Source: Lactobacillus xylocopicola (GTDB lineage: Bacteria > Bacillota > Bacilli > Lactobacillales > Lactobacillaceae). Taken from it: a stretch of 64,000 bases of DNA. Shown piece by piece: positions 51,492 through 60,415 of this stretch. Made by a program: the position numbers and the translations under genes. Position 1 is the first letter of the stretch; each line of letters starts with the position of its first letter. Under the pieces are notes generated by a model that searched no databases, was not told the DNA's origin, and saw only the letters and a program-made list of their open reading frames with translations. Location: positions 124,001-188,000 of the forward strand of contig NZ_AP026803.1 in the NCBI RefSeq assembly GCF_033096005.1. The letters run 5' to 3'.

Positions 51492-53786
51492 ATGACAAAA
51501 ACGATGGATGATAAACAATTTGAACAAAAGCATCTCGACCAAATCTTAAAAATGATTAGGGCCAAGCAGGCCGAGCTATCCGCGTCAATTCAGTCTGCTG
51601 AAGGAGAAGCTAAGAACCTTAATTCACATTTTTTTGATGATGTAAAATTGGATTATGATGGTTATTCAACTTCAATGGAAACTGCCCTATCCATTCACCA
51701 GCAGCAACAACTGCTTGATGAGCGCGAGCACGCCTGGCAACATGCGGCTAGACAATTGAGTACGGTCAAAAAATTAGTCCAAAAACCCTATTTTGCCCGG
51801 GTTGACTTCCAAGAGGGTAGTGCAGAACCGGAGACCATATATATTGGCTTAGGCTCTTTTGCTGACCAGAATGACCATTTTTTAATTTATGACTGGCGCG
51901 CACCTATTTCGTCAATTTATTATGATGGTAAACTAGGGCAAGTCTCCTACATGTCACCCGAAGGCGAAATTACCATAGAAATGACTAAAAAGCGGCAGTT
52001 CATGATTGAAGACGGTAAGATTGTCAACATGTTTGACACCAACGAGTCAATCGGTGACCAGATGCTGCTGGAGGTCTTGGGCGAAAAGTCGAGCACACAG
52101 ATGAAGTCGATTGTGACGACCATCCAGCGTGAACAGAATAAAATCATCAGAAATACCAGCGCCGACTTGCTCTTCGTTCAGGGGGCCGCCGGTTCAGGTA
52201 AGACCTCGGCAATCTTGCAACGTATTGCCTACCTGCTGTACCGTTACCGGGGCAACTTAACTAGTAGCGATGTAATCATGTTTAGTCCCAACCAACTCTT
52301 TAATGACTACATTAAAAATGTGTTGCCAGAGATGGGTGAGCAAAACATGGTGCAAATGACCTATTGGCAGTTTGTTGCGCGCCGTTTGCCGGGGATGCAG
52401 GTCGAAAACCTGTTTGATCAGTTTGAAGATGATAATGCCAATTCGGCTATTAGTCAGTTCAAGGATTCTACCAGTTTCTTCAAGCTGCTGGATCACTATA
52501 CCAAGCGGCTCAACCAGCGCGGAGTGATTTTTAAGAACATTTATTTTCGCGACCATAAGCGGCCATTTTTCACTAAAGAAAAAATCAGTGAGCTGTATTA
52601 CTCATTCAATGATAATTACAACTTAAGTAACCGAATTGACGCAACGCGTGAAGAGTTAATTAAAGCACTCAACCGCAAGATTAACGCTGAGACGAAGAAG
52701 AACTGGGTGGTGGATACAATCCAAAGTCTGAGCCAGGAGCAGTTAAATGAGTTGTATGACCGGCCCGACCAGGAATTTGATTCTGAAGAGAAAGAGGAAA
52801 AATTTCTGAGCCGCAAGATTGTCATTAAGGCACTAGACAAGGTCTTCCAACAAATTAGGCGTAATAACTTTGTTAATATGCGCGCGCAATATTTGCACTT
52901 CTTACGCACCGTGCCAAAGATGACAGCTCTTTCCAAGTGGCATATTAGTTCAACTGATTGGGCGGAGCACGTGGCAAGCGTCAAAGAATCCTTCATGAAG
53001 CATGACATTCATATGAATGATGTTTCGGCCTACCTTTACTTGTATGACTTAATTACTGGCCGCCAGGTTGACTATGAGATGCGTTACGCCTTTATTGATG
53101 AGATTCAGGATTACACCCCGTTTCAGTTGTGCTACCTTAAGTATAACTTCCCTCGGGCAAAGTTTACGATGCTGGGCGATTTGAACCAGGCAATCTTTAC
53201 CAAAGATGAAAGTCGTAATTTACTTAAACAGATTAATGGCCTGTTTGATCCTGAAAAGACTGTCGTGGTTCAGCTAACTAAGTCCTATCGGTCAACCAAA
53301 CAATTGACTGACTTTACTAGGCAAATTCTGCGTCAAGGTGAAAAGATTGAAGCCTTTGACCGGCAGGGACCCAAGCCGGTATTTTGGGGCCGTCAGACCA
53401 CTACTGCAGCCATCGATGTCATCGACCAGTTGCTAAAAGAAAACCAGCAGGCTAACTTAACAACGACAATTATCGCCAAGGATTTGGCCGCCGCGAAGAA
53501 AGTTGCTCAGAAGTTAAAGGATCTGGGCACTAAAGTTACGTTAATTGCTACGGCTAATCAGCGGTTGGCCGTGGGTACGCTGGTTATTCCGTCCTACTTG
53601 GCTAAGGGATTGGAATTTGATGCCGTCATTATGTGGGGGGCTTCTGCAGCGAACTACCACCGCCTCGATGAAACCCAGCTCGTATATACGATTACCTCGC
53701 GTGCGATGTACAAGCTTGACCTCGTGTACACAGGAGCGCGAAGCCCGCTGCTTGAAGTTGATCAAGGAACCTTTGAAGAAAAGTAG
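51492..53786 (+). CDS. helD: HelD-like UvrD/Rep family helicase (RNA polymerase-associated)
   Basis: 764 residues from the ATG at 51492, with TAGGTGAC before it. An N-terminal coiled-coil part (about 1-80) is followed by a 1A domain with Walker A GAAGSGKT (231-238), and motifs DEIQDYTPFQL (about 535), YRSTKQL, and YLAKGLEFDAVIMW (about 690). This layout matches HelD, which removes or recycles stalled RNA polymerase using ATP, rather than PcrA. GNAT, coaA and efp genes follow. Confidence 0.92.
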   Translation: MTKTMDDKQFEQKHLDQILKMIRAKQAELSASIQSAEGEAKNLNSHFFDDVKLDYDGYSTSMETALSIHQQQQLLDEREHAWQHAARQLSTVKKLVQKPYFARVDFQEGSAEPETIYIGLGSFADQNDHFLIYDWRAPISSIYYDGKLGQVSYMSPEGEITIEMTKKRQFMIEDGKIVNMFDTNESIGDQMLLEVLGEKSSTQMKSIVTTIQREQNKIIRNTSADLLFVQGAAGSGKTSAILQRIAYLLYRYRGNLTSSDVIMFSPNQLFNDYIKNVLPEMGEQNMVQMTYWQFVARRLPGMQVENLFDQFEDDNANSAISQFKDSTSFFKLLDHYTKRLNQRGVIFKNIYFRDHKRPFFTKEKISELYYSFNDNYNLSNRIDATREELIKALNRKINAETKKNWVVDTIQSLSQEQLNELYDRPDQEFDSEEKEEKFLSRKIVIKALDKVFQQIRRNNFVNMRAQYLHFLRTVPKMTALSKWHISSTDWAEHVASVKESFMKHDIHMNDVSAYLYLYDLITGRQVDYEMRYAFIDEIQDYTPFQLCYLKYNFPRAKFTMLGDLNQAIFTKDESRNLLKQINGLFDPEKTVVVQLTKSYRSTKQLTDFTRQILRQGEKIEAFDRQGPKPVFWGRQTTTAAIDVIDQLLKENQQANLTTTIIAKDLAAAKKVAQKLKDLGTKVTLIATANQRLAVGTLVIPSYLAKGLEFDAVIMWGASAANYHRLDETQLVYTITSRAMYKLDLVYTGARSPLLEVDQGTFEEK

Positions 53787-53794
53787 GTATAATA

Positions 53795-54268
53795 ATGCAA
53801 AAAGCTCCCACTAATTTTACTTTTAAAAAAATTTCTGAGATGTCCGGTCGTGAAGTCTTTTGTCTCGCCCGTCTGCGGGTTGACACCTTTGTGTGTGAGC
53901 AAAAAATCACGGACCCCGAGTTGGATGACCAGGACCTAGAGGCCATTCAAATTTTTGCACTGAATCAAGCTCAAACTAAGGCACTGGCAGTTTGTCGGGT
54001 GTTCCAAGAAGATGGTAAGTGGATGCTTGGTCGGGTCGCAGTTGCCCGTGCAGCCAGGGGACAGGGACTAGGAAGAAAGATGATGGAGCAAGTGCACGAG
54101 TATTTGAAGCAGCACGGCGTTGAACGGCTGTACTGTCATGCTCAATTACAGGCTAAACCATTTTATGATTTTCTAGGTTACAAAACGACGGGCGCTAACT
54201 TTTTCGAAGCTGGCGTCGAGCACGTCATGATGTATAAAGATTTAAAAGACAAAAAAGCGCGTGAGTAG
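53795..54268 (+). CDS. GNAT family N-acetyltransferase
   Basis: 157 residues. LARLRVDTFVCEQKITDPELDDQD (about 22-45) matches ElaA/YjcF-type acetyltransferases; the acetyl-CoA loop is GRVAVARAARGQGLGRKMM (about 80-98). It starts 8 bp after the helD stop, so it is cotranscribed. Substrate unknown. Confidence 0.92.
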   Translation: MQKAPTNFTFKKISEMSGREVFCLARLRVDTFVCEQKITDPELDDQDLEAIQIFALNQAQTKALAVCRVFQEDGKWMLGRVAVARAARGQGLGRKMMEQVHEYLKQHGVERLYCHAQLQAKPFYDFLGYKTTGANFFEAGVEHVMMYKDLKDKKARE

Positions 54269-54311
54269 GTGATTTTAATAGTCACTGCTGAAAATATGAA
54301 GGACGAGGTTG

Positions 54312-55226
54312 ATGAAGAATTACTTACAATTCAGTCGTGATGACTGGGCTCAACTTGCTACTAGTGACCAGGTTAAAATTTCGCCAGCAGAATTGGCCAA
54401 GCTTAAGTCGCTGGGAGATGTCATCAATCTAACGGATGTACAGCAAATTTATGCTAGTTTAATTGCCTACATTGATTTGGCCTACCAGGAGAAGCGCGAG
54501 TTGCAGCAAAAGCAGCGTGTCTTTTTGCGGCAAAAAGTTGCAGGTGCGCCCTTCATCATCGGTATTTCTGGGTCGGTGGCCGTAGGCAAGTCAACCACTG
54601 CCCGCTTGCTGCAGGTGCTATTGAGCCGGACTGAGGCAGATTTGCAGGTGCACTTGATGACCACAGACGGCTTCCTTTACCCAAACCAGGAGTTAAAGCG
54701 GCGCGGTTTGTTTGATCGTAAGGGTTTCCCCGAGAGCTATAACATGGCCATGCTTAGTGATTTTTTAAAAGATGTGCTTAGTGGTAAGGAAGACATCGCC
54801 TACCCGTTATACTCGCAAGAGTTAAGTGACATTGTGCCGGGAAAATATGGTCATGTAAAGCGGCCCGATATTCTGATCATTGAAGGAATTAACACGCTGC
54901 AATTACCAACCAACGGGCAGATTGTTACCAGTGATTTTTTTGACTTTTCCATTTATATTGATGCGGCTGAAGACTTGATTGAAAAATGGTTTATGCAGCG
55001 CTTTGTACGGGTACTTGAACTAAATAAGCATAATCCCCAGAATTTCTATTATGAAATGGCCAATGGACCTCGCGGAGCTGCCCTGCAACTGGCTCAGGAC
55101 ACCTGGCAGATGGTCAACCTGGTCAACCTACGCGAGTATATTGCACCGACCAGGCAACGGGCCGACCTGATTTTGCATAAAACGGCAGGTCATTTGATTG
55201 ATCGGATCTACCTGAGACAATTTTAA
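54312..55226 (+). CDS. coaA: Pantothenate kinase (type I)
   Basis: 304 residues from the ATG at 54312 (GAGG upstream). P-loop GISGSVAVGKSTT, MTTDGFLYPN, ESYNMAMLSDFL and YIDAAEDLIEKWFMQRF are standard type I PanK features. It phosphorylates pantothenate as the first step of coenzyme A synthesis. The ECF S component at 38946 could be its vitamin importer, but this is a guess. Confidence 0.97.
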   Translation: MKNYLQFSRDDWAQLATSDQVKISPAELAKLKSLGDVINLTDVQQIYASLIAYIDLAYQEKRELQQKQRVFLRQKVAGAPFIIGISGSVAVGKSTTARLLQVLLSRTEADLQVHLMTTDGFLYPNQELKRRGLFDRKGFPESYNMAMLSDFLKDVLSGKEDIAYPLYSQELSDIVPGKYGHVKRPDILIIEGINTLQLPTNGQIVTSDFFDFSIYIDAAEDLIEKWFMQRFVRVLELNKHNPQNFYYEMANGPRGAALQLAQDTWQMVNLVNLREYIAPTRQRADLILHKTAGHLIDRIYLRQF

Positions 55227-55228
55227 TT

Positions 55229-55237
55229 TGTTATAAT
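55229..55237 (+). promoter_or_regulatory. Extended -10 promoter of efp
   Basis: TGTTATAAT, an extended -10 box, three bases after the coaA stop. Transcription should begin at about 55244, giving a leader of about 100 bases before efp. Confidence 0.75.
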
Positions 55238-55244
55238 TAGTGCT

Positions 55245-55298
55245 ATGAAGACGATATATTTACTATTAATCAAAAAATTCGCATTGCCGCCCGCGTGA
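55245..55298 (+). CDS. Possible 17-codon leader peptide with Pro-Pro at its end, before efp
   Basis: ATG at 55245, stop TGA at 55298; product MKTIYLLLIKKFALPPA. Pro-Pro-Ala sits directly before the stop, and EF-P relieves ribosome stalling at such sequences. The ATG is at or within a base or two of the predicted transcription start, so it would be a leaderless start, and no ribosome site precedes it, which weakens the case. After the stop comes CTCTTTTTTG. Confidence 0.35.
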   Translation: MKTIYLLLIKKFALPPA

Positions 55299-55347
55299 CT
55301 CTTTTTTGTTTTGGTTATTTTTAAGTGAAATTAAGGGAGAATAAACA

Positions 55348-55920
55348 ATGGTACAGGCAATTAACTTAAAAAAGGGTATGGTTTTCAGTCAAGCCGGCAA
55401 GATGATTCGAGTACTGAAGGCTAACCACCACAAGCCTGGCAAAGGCAACACTGTTATGCAGATGGACTTGCGTAATATTGAAAGCGGTGCGGTTGTGCAT
55501 AAGACGATGCGGCCAACGGAAAAGGTTGAATTAGTTGACATGACCAAGAAAAAAGCCCAGTTTTTATATAATGAAGGCGATGTTTATACCTTCATGGATA
55601 CAGAAACTTACGAACAATATGAAGTTACTAGTGAGCAACTCGGAGATGACCGCTTATATTTAATGCCTAATATTGACGTCCAGTTAGAATTTGCCAATGG
55701 TAGCAAACTACTTGGAGTTGAGCTGCCAGCTACGGTTACGATGAAGGTCGTCCATACTGAACCAAGTATTAAAGGTGCAACGGTTACCGGTTCGGGCAAG
55801 CCAGCTACAATGGAGACTGGCCTGGTGGTTCAGGTACCTGACTTTGTTAAAGACGGCGAAGAACTGATTATCAATACCAGCGAAGGTGCTTACAAGGCAC
55901 GTGCCGAGAGCGGAAGATAA
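55348..55920 (+). CDS. efp: Elongation factor P
   Basis: 190 residues, the family length. Three beta-barrel domains; loop KPGK32GN carries the Lys that is modified in EF-P (KPGKG type, as in Bacillus). Central GVELPATVTMKVVHTEPSIKGAT and C-terminal KPATMETGLVVQVPDFVKDGEELIINT are highly conserved. It helps the ribosome form bonds between consecutive prolines. ATG follows AGGGAG. Ends with a strong terminator. Confidence 0.98.
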   Translation: MVQAINLKKGMVFSQAGKMIRVLKANHHKPGKGNTVMQMDLRNIESGAVVHKTMRPTEKVELVDMTKKKAQFLYNEGDVYTFMDTETYEQYEVTSEQLGDDRLYLMPNIDVQLEFANGSKLLGVELPATVTMKVVHTEPSIKGATVTGSGKPATMETGLVVQVPDFVKDGEELIINTSEGAYKARAESGR

Positions 55921-55935
55921 AACAAAATTTCAACA

Positions 55936-55975
55936 CAAAAGAGCTACAATTTTAAATTGTAGCTCTTTTGTGTTG
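55936..55975. terminator. Terminator of efp
   Basis: Perfect stem CACAAAAGAGCTACAATTT / AAATTGTAGCTCTTTTGTG with a 2-base loop. Its A- and T-rich arms could act on both strands. Confidence 0.9.
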
Positions 55976-56011
55976 AGGCTGTTTAGATTTAAAAAGTTGC
56001 TTTTAACAAGA

Positions 56012-56890
56012 TTAGTAGTATTTTTTCCTAAATTTTCCTGGTGACATCCCCGTAGCTTCCTTTATCTTTTTATAAAGATGTGACGCATCAGTAAAACCAC
56101 AGGAGATAGCTATTTTTTCTAAAGGTATAGTAGGATCTTTTACTAGTAAACTTTCAGCCGCCTTAATCCGAATATTTAACAGATAAGCGTGGATGCTTAT
56201 CCCGGTATATTTTTTAAAATCTCGAGATAATTGTGAGTAACTCATTGAGCATTTTAGGGCAATGTCTCTTACCGTTATTTTTTGACTAAAATTTTGCTCC
56301 ATGTATTCTGCAGCGCTATGAATATAGCTGGGAATAGAATGAAAATCGCTAGAATAATTAGTGATTTGGTTTTCTTGGGTAACAGAAAGGTTGCAAATTA
56401 AGTTATAGGTTAGATTAGATAAGAATGGTTCATTTTTTCCATCGGAATTAGTCGATATTAACCTAAAAATTCTAGTAAATAAATTTTCGATATTTTTACG
56501 AGGAGAAAAAACGGGTAGCGCATTTTCTGTGATTTTGTTAAATATTTTTTGCATGAAGGGGCTATTAAAGTGTAAAAAATAAAACTCACTATCAGTAACC
56601 GCTTTATAAAAATTAGGCTCTTTACAATCTAGCAATACTATTTGATTTTTTGCGTGAAATTCTTGATTATGGAAGTAGAATTTCATTTCGCCTTTATATA
56701 TGTAGATATATAAAAATGAATCCATAAAATCTCTTTTTACTTCATAGGGATAGCTAACATGGTATTCGGCTCCAAACATTGGATAAAAATATATTTCATG
56801 CGCTAAATCACTAGGATTATTATAAAAAATACCCTTTTCAACTGTAACACCGGTTTCTTTTTCGGGAATAAAATCTTGATACTTATTCAT
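56012..56890 (-). CDS. AraC family transcriptional regulator
   Basis: 292 residues. An N-terminal cupin-like ligand domain (YPMFGAEYHVSYPYEVKRDFMDSFLYIYIYKGEMKFYFHNQEF) and two C-terminal HTH motifs (ITVRDIALKCSMSYSQLSRDFKKYTG and IPLEKIAISCGFTDASHLYKKIKEATG). Its start overlaps the stop of the upstream transporter gene (ATGA). It is likely to sense the sugar or cyclitol carried by that transporter and to act on the divergent promoters at 58354-58980; this is inference. Confidence 0.93.
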   Translation of the reverse strand: MNKYQDFIPEKETGVTVEKGIFYNNPSDLAHEIYFYPMFGAEYHVSYPYEVKRDFMDSFLYIYIYKGEMKFYFHNQEFHAKNQIVLLDCKEPNFYKAVTDSEFYFLHFNSPFMQKIFNKITENALPVFSPRKNIENLFTRIFRLISTNSDGKNEPFLSNLTYNLICNLSVTQENQITNYSSDFHSIPSYIHSAAEYMEQNFSQKITVRDIALKCSMSYSQLSRDFKKYTGISIHAYLLNIRIKAAESLLVKDPTIPLEKIAISCGFTDASHLYKKIKEATGMSPGKFRKKYY

Positions 56891-58353
56891 TTTATTCCTT
56901 CTCCATCATCTAATTGGTGGTGTTTTTGTGGCTCATAGCCATCTTGAAATCCTGATTGAAGTTCTTCAAGTGATTTTCCCTGGGTTTCTGGTATAAATTT
57001 AATAGCATATAATAGTGAGACAACGTTGAGAATTGTAAATACCACGAACGTTTTGCCCAGTCCAAGATGTTCAAGCAGGATGGGGAAGAGGTAGCCAACT
57101 AAGAAATTAGATAGCCATAAGAAGAATGTCGCAATTCCCATGGCCATTCCGCGAATCGCTTGTGGAAAAATTTCTGATAATAGTACCCACACTATCGGTG
57201 ATACACCGCCTTGGAAAAATATCAGGAAAATTGCCATTAATAACAGCATGACAAACGGGAAAATAAAACTTCCTTTGAGGAAAAATGATAAAACGCTAAT
57301 CGTTAACATTGTAATGGTTGTTCCACAGATGGCGGTAATGACCATTTTTCGTCGATTAACTACGCCCATTATCCGGATACTTGCAATAGTTGCGAGCGTT
57401 GAAATAATACCATTACTGATATTTGCTATTAAAGCTGCGGAATGACTAAATCCAGCATCACTTAGTACAGTAGTTCCGTAAAACATAATGATATTAATTC
57501 CAATTGCCTGCTGCATTATCCCTAAGCCGATACCAATTAGAATTAAACGACGAATCCAGGGCGTTTTTAGGTCCTTAAAAGTAACTTTTTTCTGTTTGCT
57601 ATTTGCTGTTAAAGAAACTTTTATTTGAGCAATTTCAGCTACTGCGGTCTTTTTACTATCACGTATTTTTTCTAAGTTATGCAAGGCCTGCTGGTCATTA
57701 TGTTTAGTAACTAACCATCTTGGCGATTCAGGTACCCTGTTTATTCCAATTAAGAGCAAAATTTCAGGAATTAACCCAACCGCTAGCATGTATCGCCAAA
57801 TGCCGCTATAACTGCCTAGTAATACTCCAAATAAGGCATTAATAATATAGGAAAGTAATTGCCCAACAACAATCATCAATTCATGATGATTAACAAATTT
57901 TCCTCTAATTTGTGGAGTTGATAACTCAGCCAGAAAGACAGGGCTGATAACAGACTCAGCCCCCACTGCTAATCCTAAAACAAAGCGACATAAAATCATT
58001 ACATATGCATTAGGAGCAAAAGTACAGCCAAGAGTCCCTAAAATAAAAATCCAAGCCGAGTACATTAAAATACGTTTTCGGCCAAAGTGGTCTGAAAGTT
58101 TCCCACCAATTATTGCCCCAAATGCCGCGCCTAAAGTTATCCCACTAGTGACTAGACCTTCGTCTGAAGCATTTAGGTTGAGCTGACTTGGTTTACTCAT
58201 AAAAGTCAAGGAACCATTGGTGGCTCCGGTATCGATTCCAAAAAGCAAGCCGCCTAGGGTAATTATCCAGCCATAAGTCTGTAAATTAACCATTTTTTTA
58301 TTGGTTGTAATTATGTCTTCCGATTTGGAAGTTGTATTTTGATTGTTATTCAT
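56887..58353 (-). CDS. MFS sugar/inositol transporter (IolT-like)
   Basis: 488 residues, twelve helices. Sugar porter motifs: GGLLFGIDTGATNGSL, GGKLSDHFGRKRIL, PESPRWL, and FQGGVSPIVWVLLSEIFP with a C-terminal PETQGKSLEEL. The N-terminal helix and PSQLNLNA... resemble inositol transporter IolT. It is followed by the AraC gene and faces the second transporter gene. Together with IolE in the next operon, cyclitol or sugar uptake is likely. Confidence 0.92.
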   Translation of the reverse strand: MNNNQNTTSKSEDIITTNKKMVNLQTYGWIITLGGLLFGIDTGATNGSLTFMSKPSQLNLNASDEGLVTSGITLGAAFGAIIGGKLSDHFGRKRILMYSAWIFILGTLGCTFAPNAYVMILCRFVLGLAVGAESVISPVFLAELSTPQIRGKFVNHHELMIVVGQLLSYIINALFGVLLGSYSGIWRYMLAVGLIPEILLLIGINRVPESPRWLVTKHNDQQALHNLEKIRDSKKTAVAEIAQIKVSLTANSKQKKVTFKDLKTPWIRRLILIGIGLGIMQQAIGINIIMFYGTTVLSDAGFSHSAALIANISNGIISTLATIASIRIMGVVNRRKMVITAICGTTITMLTISVLSFFLKGSFIFPFVMLLLMAIFLIFFQGGVSPIVWVLLSEIFPQAIRGMAMGIATFFLWLSNFLVGYLFPILLEHLGLGKTFVVFTILNVVSLLYAIKFIPETQGKSLEELQSGFQDGYEPQKHHQLDDGEGIK

Positions 58354-58453
58354 TTAATCACCATCTCTAATTTAAAAACAAATCAGTTCAGTGATGTAAT
58401 CATTTGAAAATAGGCTTGAGCTTAATTTATCCATTTTTTGTTTTTTTTGCAAG

Positions 58454-58468
58454 TGTACCCGCTTTCAA
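58454..58468 (-). promoter_or_regulatory. Candidate cre site for the minus-strand MFS gene
   Basis: Minus strand TTGAAAGCGGGTACA matches WTGNAANCGNWNNCW at all but one fixed position, 100 bases before the start codon. Confidence 0.6.
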
Positions 58469-58792
58469 TAAGTGGAACTTATAAGTAGGGAGCTGTGCTA
58501 TGTAAGTGTTAGATAGAACTATCTTATTTTCATAATTATTTTTCTTTTAAGCAGCAAACTTGACTAGACTGTTATTTTAACCCTTTTATTTGGATAATAA
58601 GTGATAAAAAGTACATTTATTAGCTGCAAAAATACCTTGACTTTTTAAATATCTTTTATAAAAAATAAATAACTCGGATTTATAATTTAGTTTAGGTTTT
58701 TGTATTTTTAAGATAAATATTTAAAAACCCTATTATAACAAGCATAAAGTAAAAATAACTAAAGTGTAATTACTAGCCAATAAGTTAATCTG

Positions 58793-58807
58793 ATAAAAAC
58801 GCTTGCA
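58793..58807 (+). promoter_or_regulatory. Candidate cre site for the plus-strand MFS-iolE operon
   Basis: ATAAAAACGCTTGCA matches WTGNAANCGNWNNCW with one mismatch; it lies upstream of the -35 box of the plus-strand operon. Confidence 0.6.
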
Positions 58808-58838
58808 AAAAACAAAGTCGATTTTACAATACACTTAA

Positions 58839-58852
58839 GTGATTGCAATCAC
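58839..58852. promoter_or_regulatory. Perfect palindrome, possible operator
   Basis: GTGATTGCAATCAC reads the same on both strands and lies about 70 bases upstream of the plus-strand -35 box. A dimeric regulator could bind it, though AraC proteins usually prefer direct repeats. Confidence 0.5.
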
Positions 58853-58921
58853 GAAGAAAATAGGTTTAAGAGTCTACATTAACTAGACTTTTATTATTCG
58901 TTCAAAAAATATGGTTAGCTT

Positions 58922-58950
58922 TTGTTAATATGTTGCAATAGCTCTATAGA
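58922..58950 (+). promoter_or_regulatory. Probable promoter of the MFS-iolE-flavoprotein operon
   Basis: TTGTTA (58922-58927), 17 bases, TATAGA (58945-58950); moderate matches, consistent with a regulated promoter. Confidence 0.5.
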
Positions 58951-58980
58951 ACATATTGTAGAAAAAATGGAGATTGCAAA

Positions 58981-60381
58981 ATGCAAGAAAAAAGTTATGA
59001 GAATAATCATCATGGTTATTTAGTTCTAGTTGCATGGATTGCATGTATGGGGGCGCTTTGTTTCGGCTTCGATACTGGGGTTGTAAACGGGTCGCTTGAT
59101 TTTATGGCAAAACCCGGTCAGTTAAACTTGTCAGCATTTGAACAAGGAATTGTTTCGAGTGGATTAACCTTTGGTGCAGCTTTTGGTGCAGTTTTTGGTA
59201 GTCCATTAAGCGACCGATTAGGTCGTAAAAAACTGATGATTTGGTTAGGCATACTGTTTACACTGACTGCCTTGGGCTGTGGCTTTGCACCTAATACAGC
59301 AATTTTAATCGTTTTAAGAATTATCATGGGCCTGGCAGTAGGGGCGACCTCTGCGCTAGTGCCCGTATATTTAGCAGAAATATCACCGGCGAAAGAGCGC
59401 GGTAAGTTTGTCAGTATGAATCAATTATTAATCGTTGGTGGTCAAGGCCTCTCATTTTTGATTAATGCTATTTTGGGTAATACCCTTGGTGTTCATGATG
59501 CAGCTGTATGGCGGTTGATGCTCGGTGTCACAGCTATTCCTGGAATATTGCTGTGGTTTGGAATGTATCTTGTGCCTGAGAGCCCGCAATGGTATGTCAA
59601 TAAAGGAATGTTTGGGGATGCTCTAAAAGCTCTTTACAGAGTTAGGAGTAAGGCACAAGCAGAAGCAGAAATTGATGACTTAAAGAAAAATGCTGAAGCC
59701 TTGCAGCAAGAAAATGCCGAAAAAGCTTCCTTCAGAGATTTTAAGAAACCGTGGATTTTACAAATTGTTATTACTGGTTCGCTGTTGGGGATTTTTCAAC
59801 AATTTGCCGGCATCAATTCTGTTATGTATTACGGCACCAAAATCTTAACGTCTGCTGGCTTTGGTAGCAATACATCACTGTACATGAACATTGCAAATGG
59901 TGTCTTTTCAGTAATCGGTGCTATTGTCGGCATGTATACAGTAGATAGGTTAGGTAGAAAGCCTTTACTGTTAATTGGTTACATTTTCTGTTCGATTGCT
60001 TTAATTGTTATCGCCCTGATTGGTAGTTTTGCACTACATACTTCTTGGGCCCCATTCGCAGTCCTAGTTATTTTATTGATTTACATTGTTATTGATCAGG
60101 GTACGCTCGGTCCAGTTACTTGGCTGCTCAATTCTGAAATTTTTCCGGCGCGGTATCGCGGGTTAGGTACAGGTATTACAATTTTTGTTTTATGGATGGC
60201 TAACTTCATTGTTGGCTTGCTTTTCCCAGTTATTCTTTCTGTTTTAGGCATTTCATCATTTTATATATTTGCCGTATTCTGCTTGCTTGGCGCCTGGTTT
60301 GTTAAAGTTAGAGTTCCTGAAACCAAGGGAGCATCGCTTAGTAGCATTGAAGGCTTTTTCCATGAGAGATATGACAAATAA
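58981..60381 (+). CDS. MFS sugar/inositol transporter (IolT-like), second copy
   Basis: 466 residues, twelve helices. CFGFDTGVVNGSLDFMAKPG, DRLGRKKL, PESPQWY, and PETKGASL, with an N-terminal half close to IolT-type myo-inositol:H+ symporters. It is similar to the transporter at 56887 but clearly divergent. GGAG 8 bases before the ATG. First gene of an operon with iolE 34 bp further on. Confidence 0.93.
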   Translation: MQEKSYENNHHGYLVLVAWIACMGALCFGFDTGVVNGSLDFMAKPGQLNLSAFEQGIVSSGLTFGAAFGAVFGSPLSDRLGRKKLMIWLGILFTLTALGCGFAPNTAILIVLRIIMGLAVGATSALVPVYLAEISPAKERGKFVSMNQLLIVGGQGLSFLINAILGNTLGVHDAAVWRLMLGVTAIPGILLWFGMYLVPESPQWYVNKGMFGDALKALYRVRSKAQAEAEIDDLKKNAEALQQENAEKASFRDFKKPWILQIVITGSLLGIFQQFAGINSVMYYGTKILTSAGFGSNTSLYMNIANGVFSVIGAIVGMYTVDRLGRKPLLLIGYIFCSIALIVIALIGSFALHTSWAPFAVLVILLIYIVIDQGTLGPVTWLLNSEIFPARYRGLGTGITIFVLWMANFIVGLLFPVILSVLGISSFYIFAVFCLLGAWFVKVRVPETKGASLSSIEGFFHERYDK

Positions 60382-60415
60382 AGAAATTGTAGTTAGTTAT
60401 TAAGGAGAAAATATT

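Larger units (their letters stand above)
58354..58980. other. Divergent regulatory region between the two MFS operons
   Basis: 627 AT-rich bases without a gene. It contains two cre-like sites (58454-58468 and 58793-58807), a perfect 14-bp palindrome (58839-58852) and a promoter for the plus-strand operon (58922-58950). TTGACT near 58637 and TATAAT near 58681 are other possible promoter parts. The minus promoter is not clear. Confidence 0.7.

Noticed and set aside
55272-55307. Terminator/attenuator in the efp leader using the A and T runs around CGC...GCG
   Set aside because: Only three G-C pairs and mismatched neighbours; not a convincing hairpin, so it is not listed as a feature.
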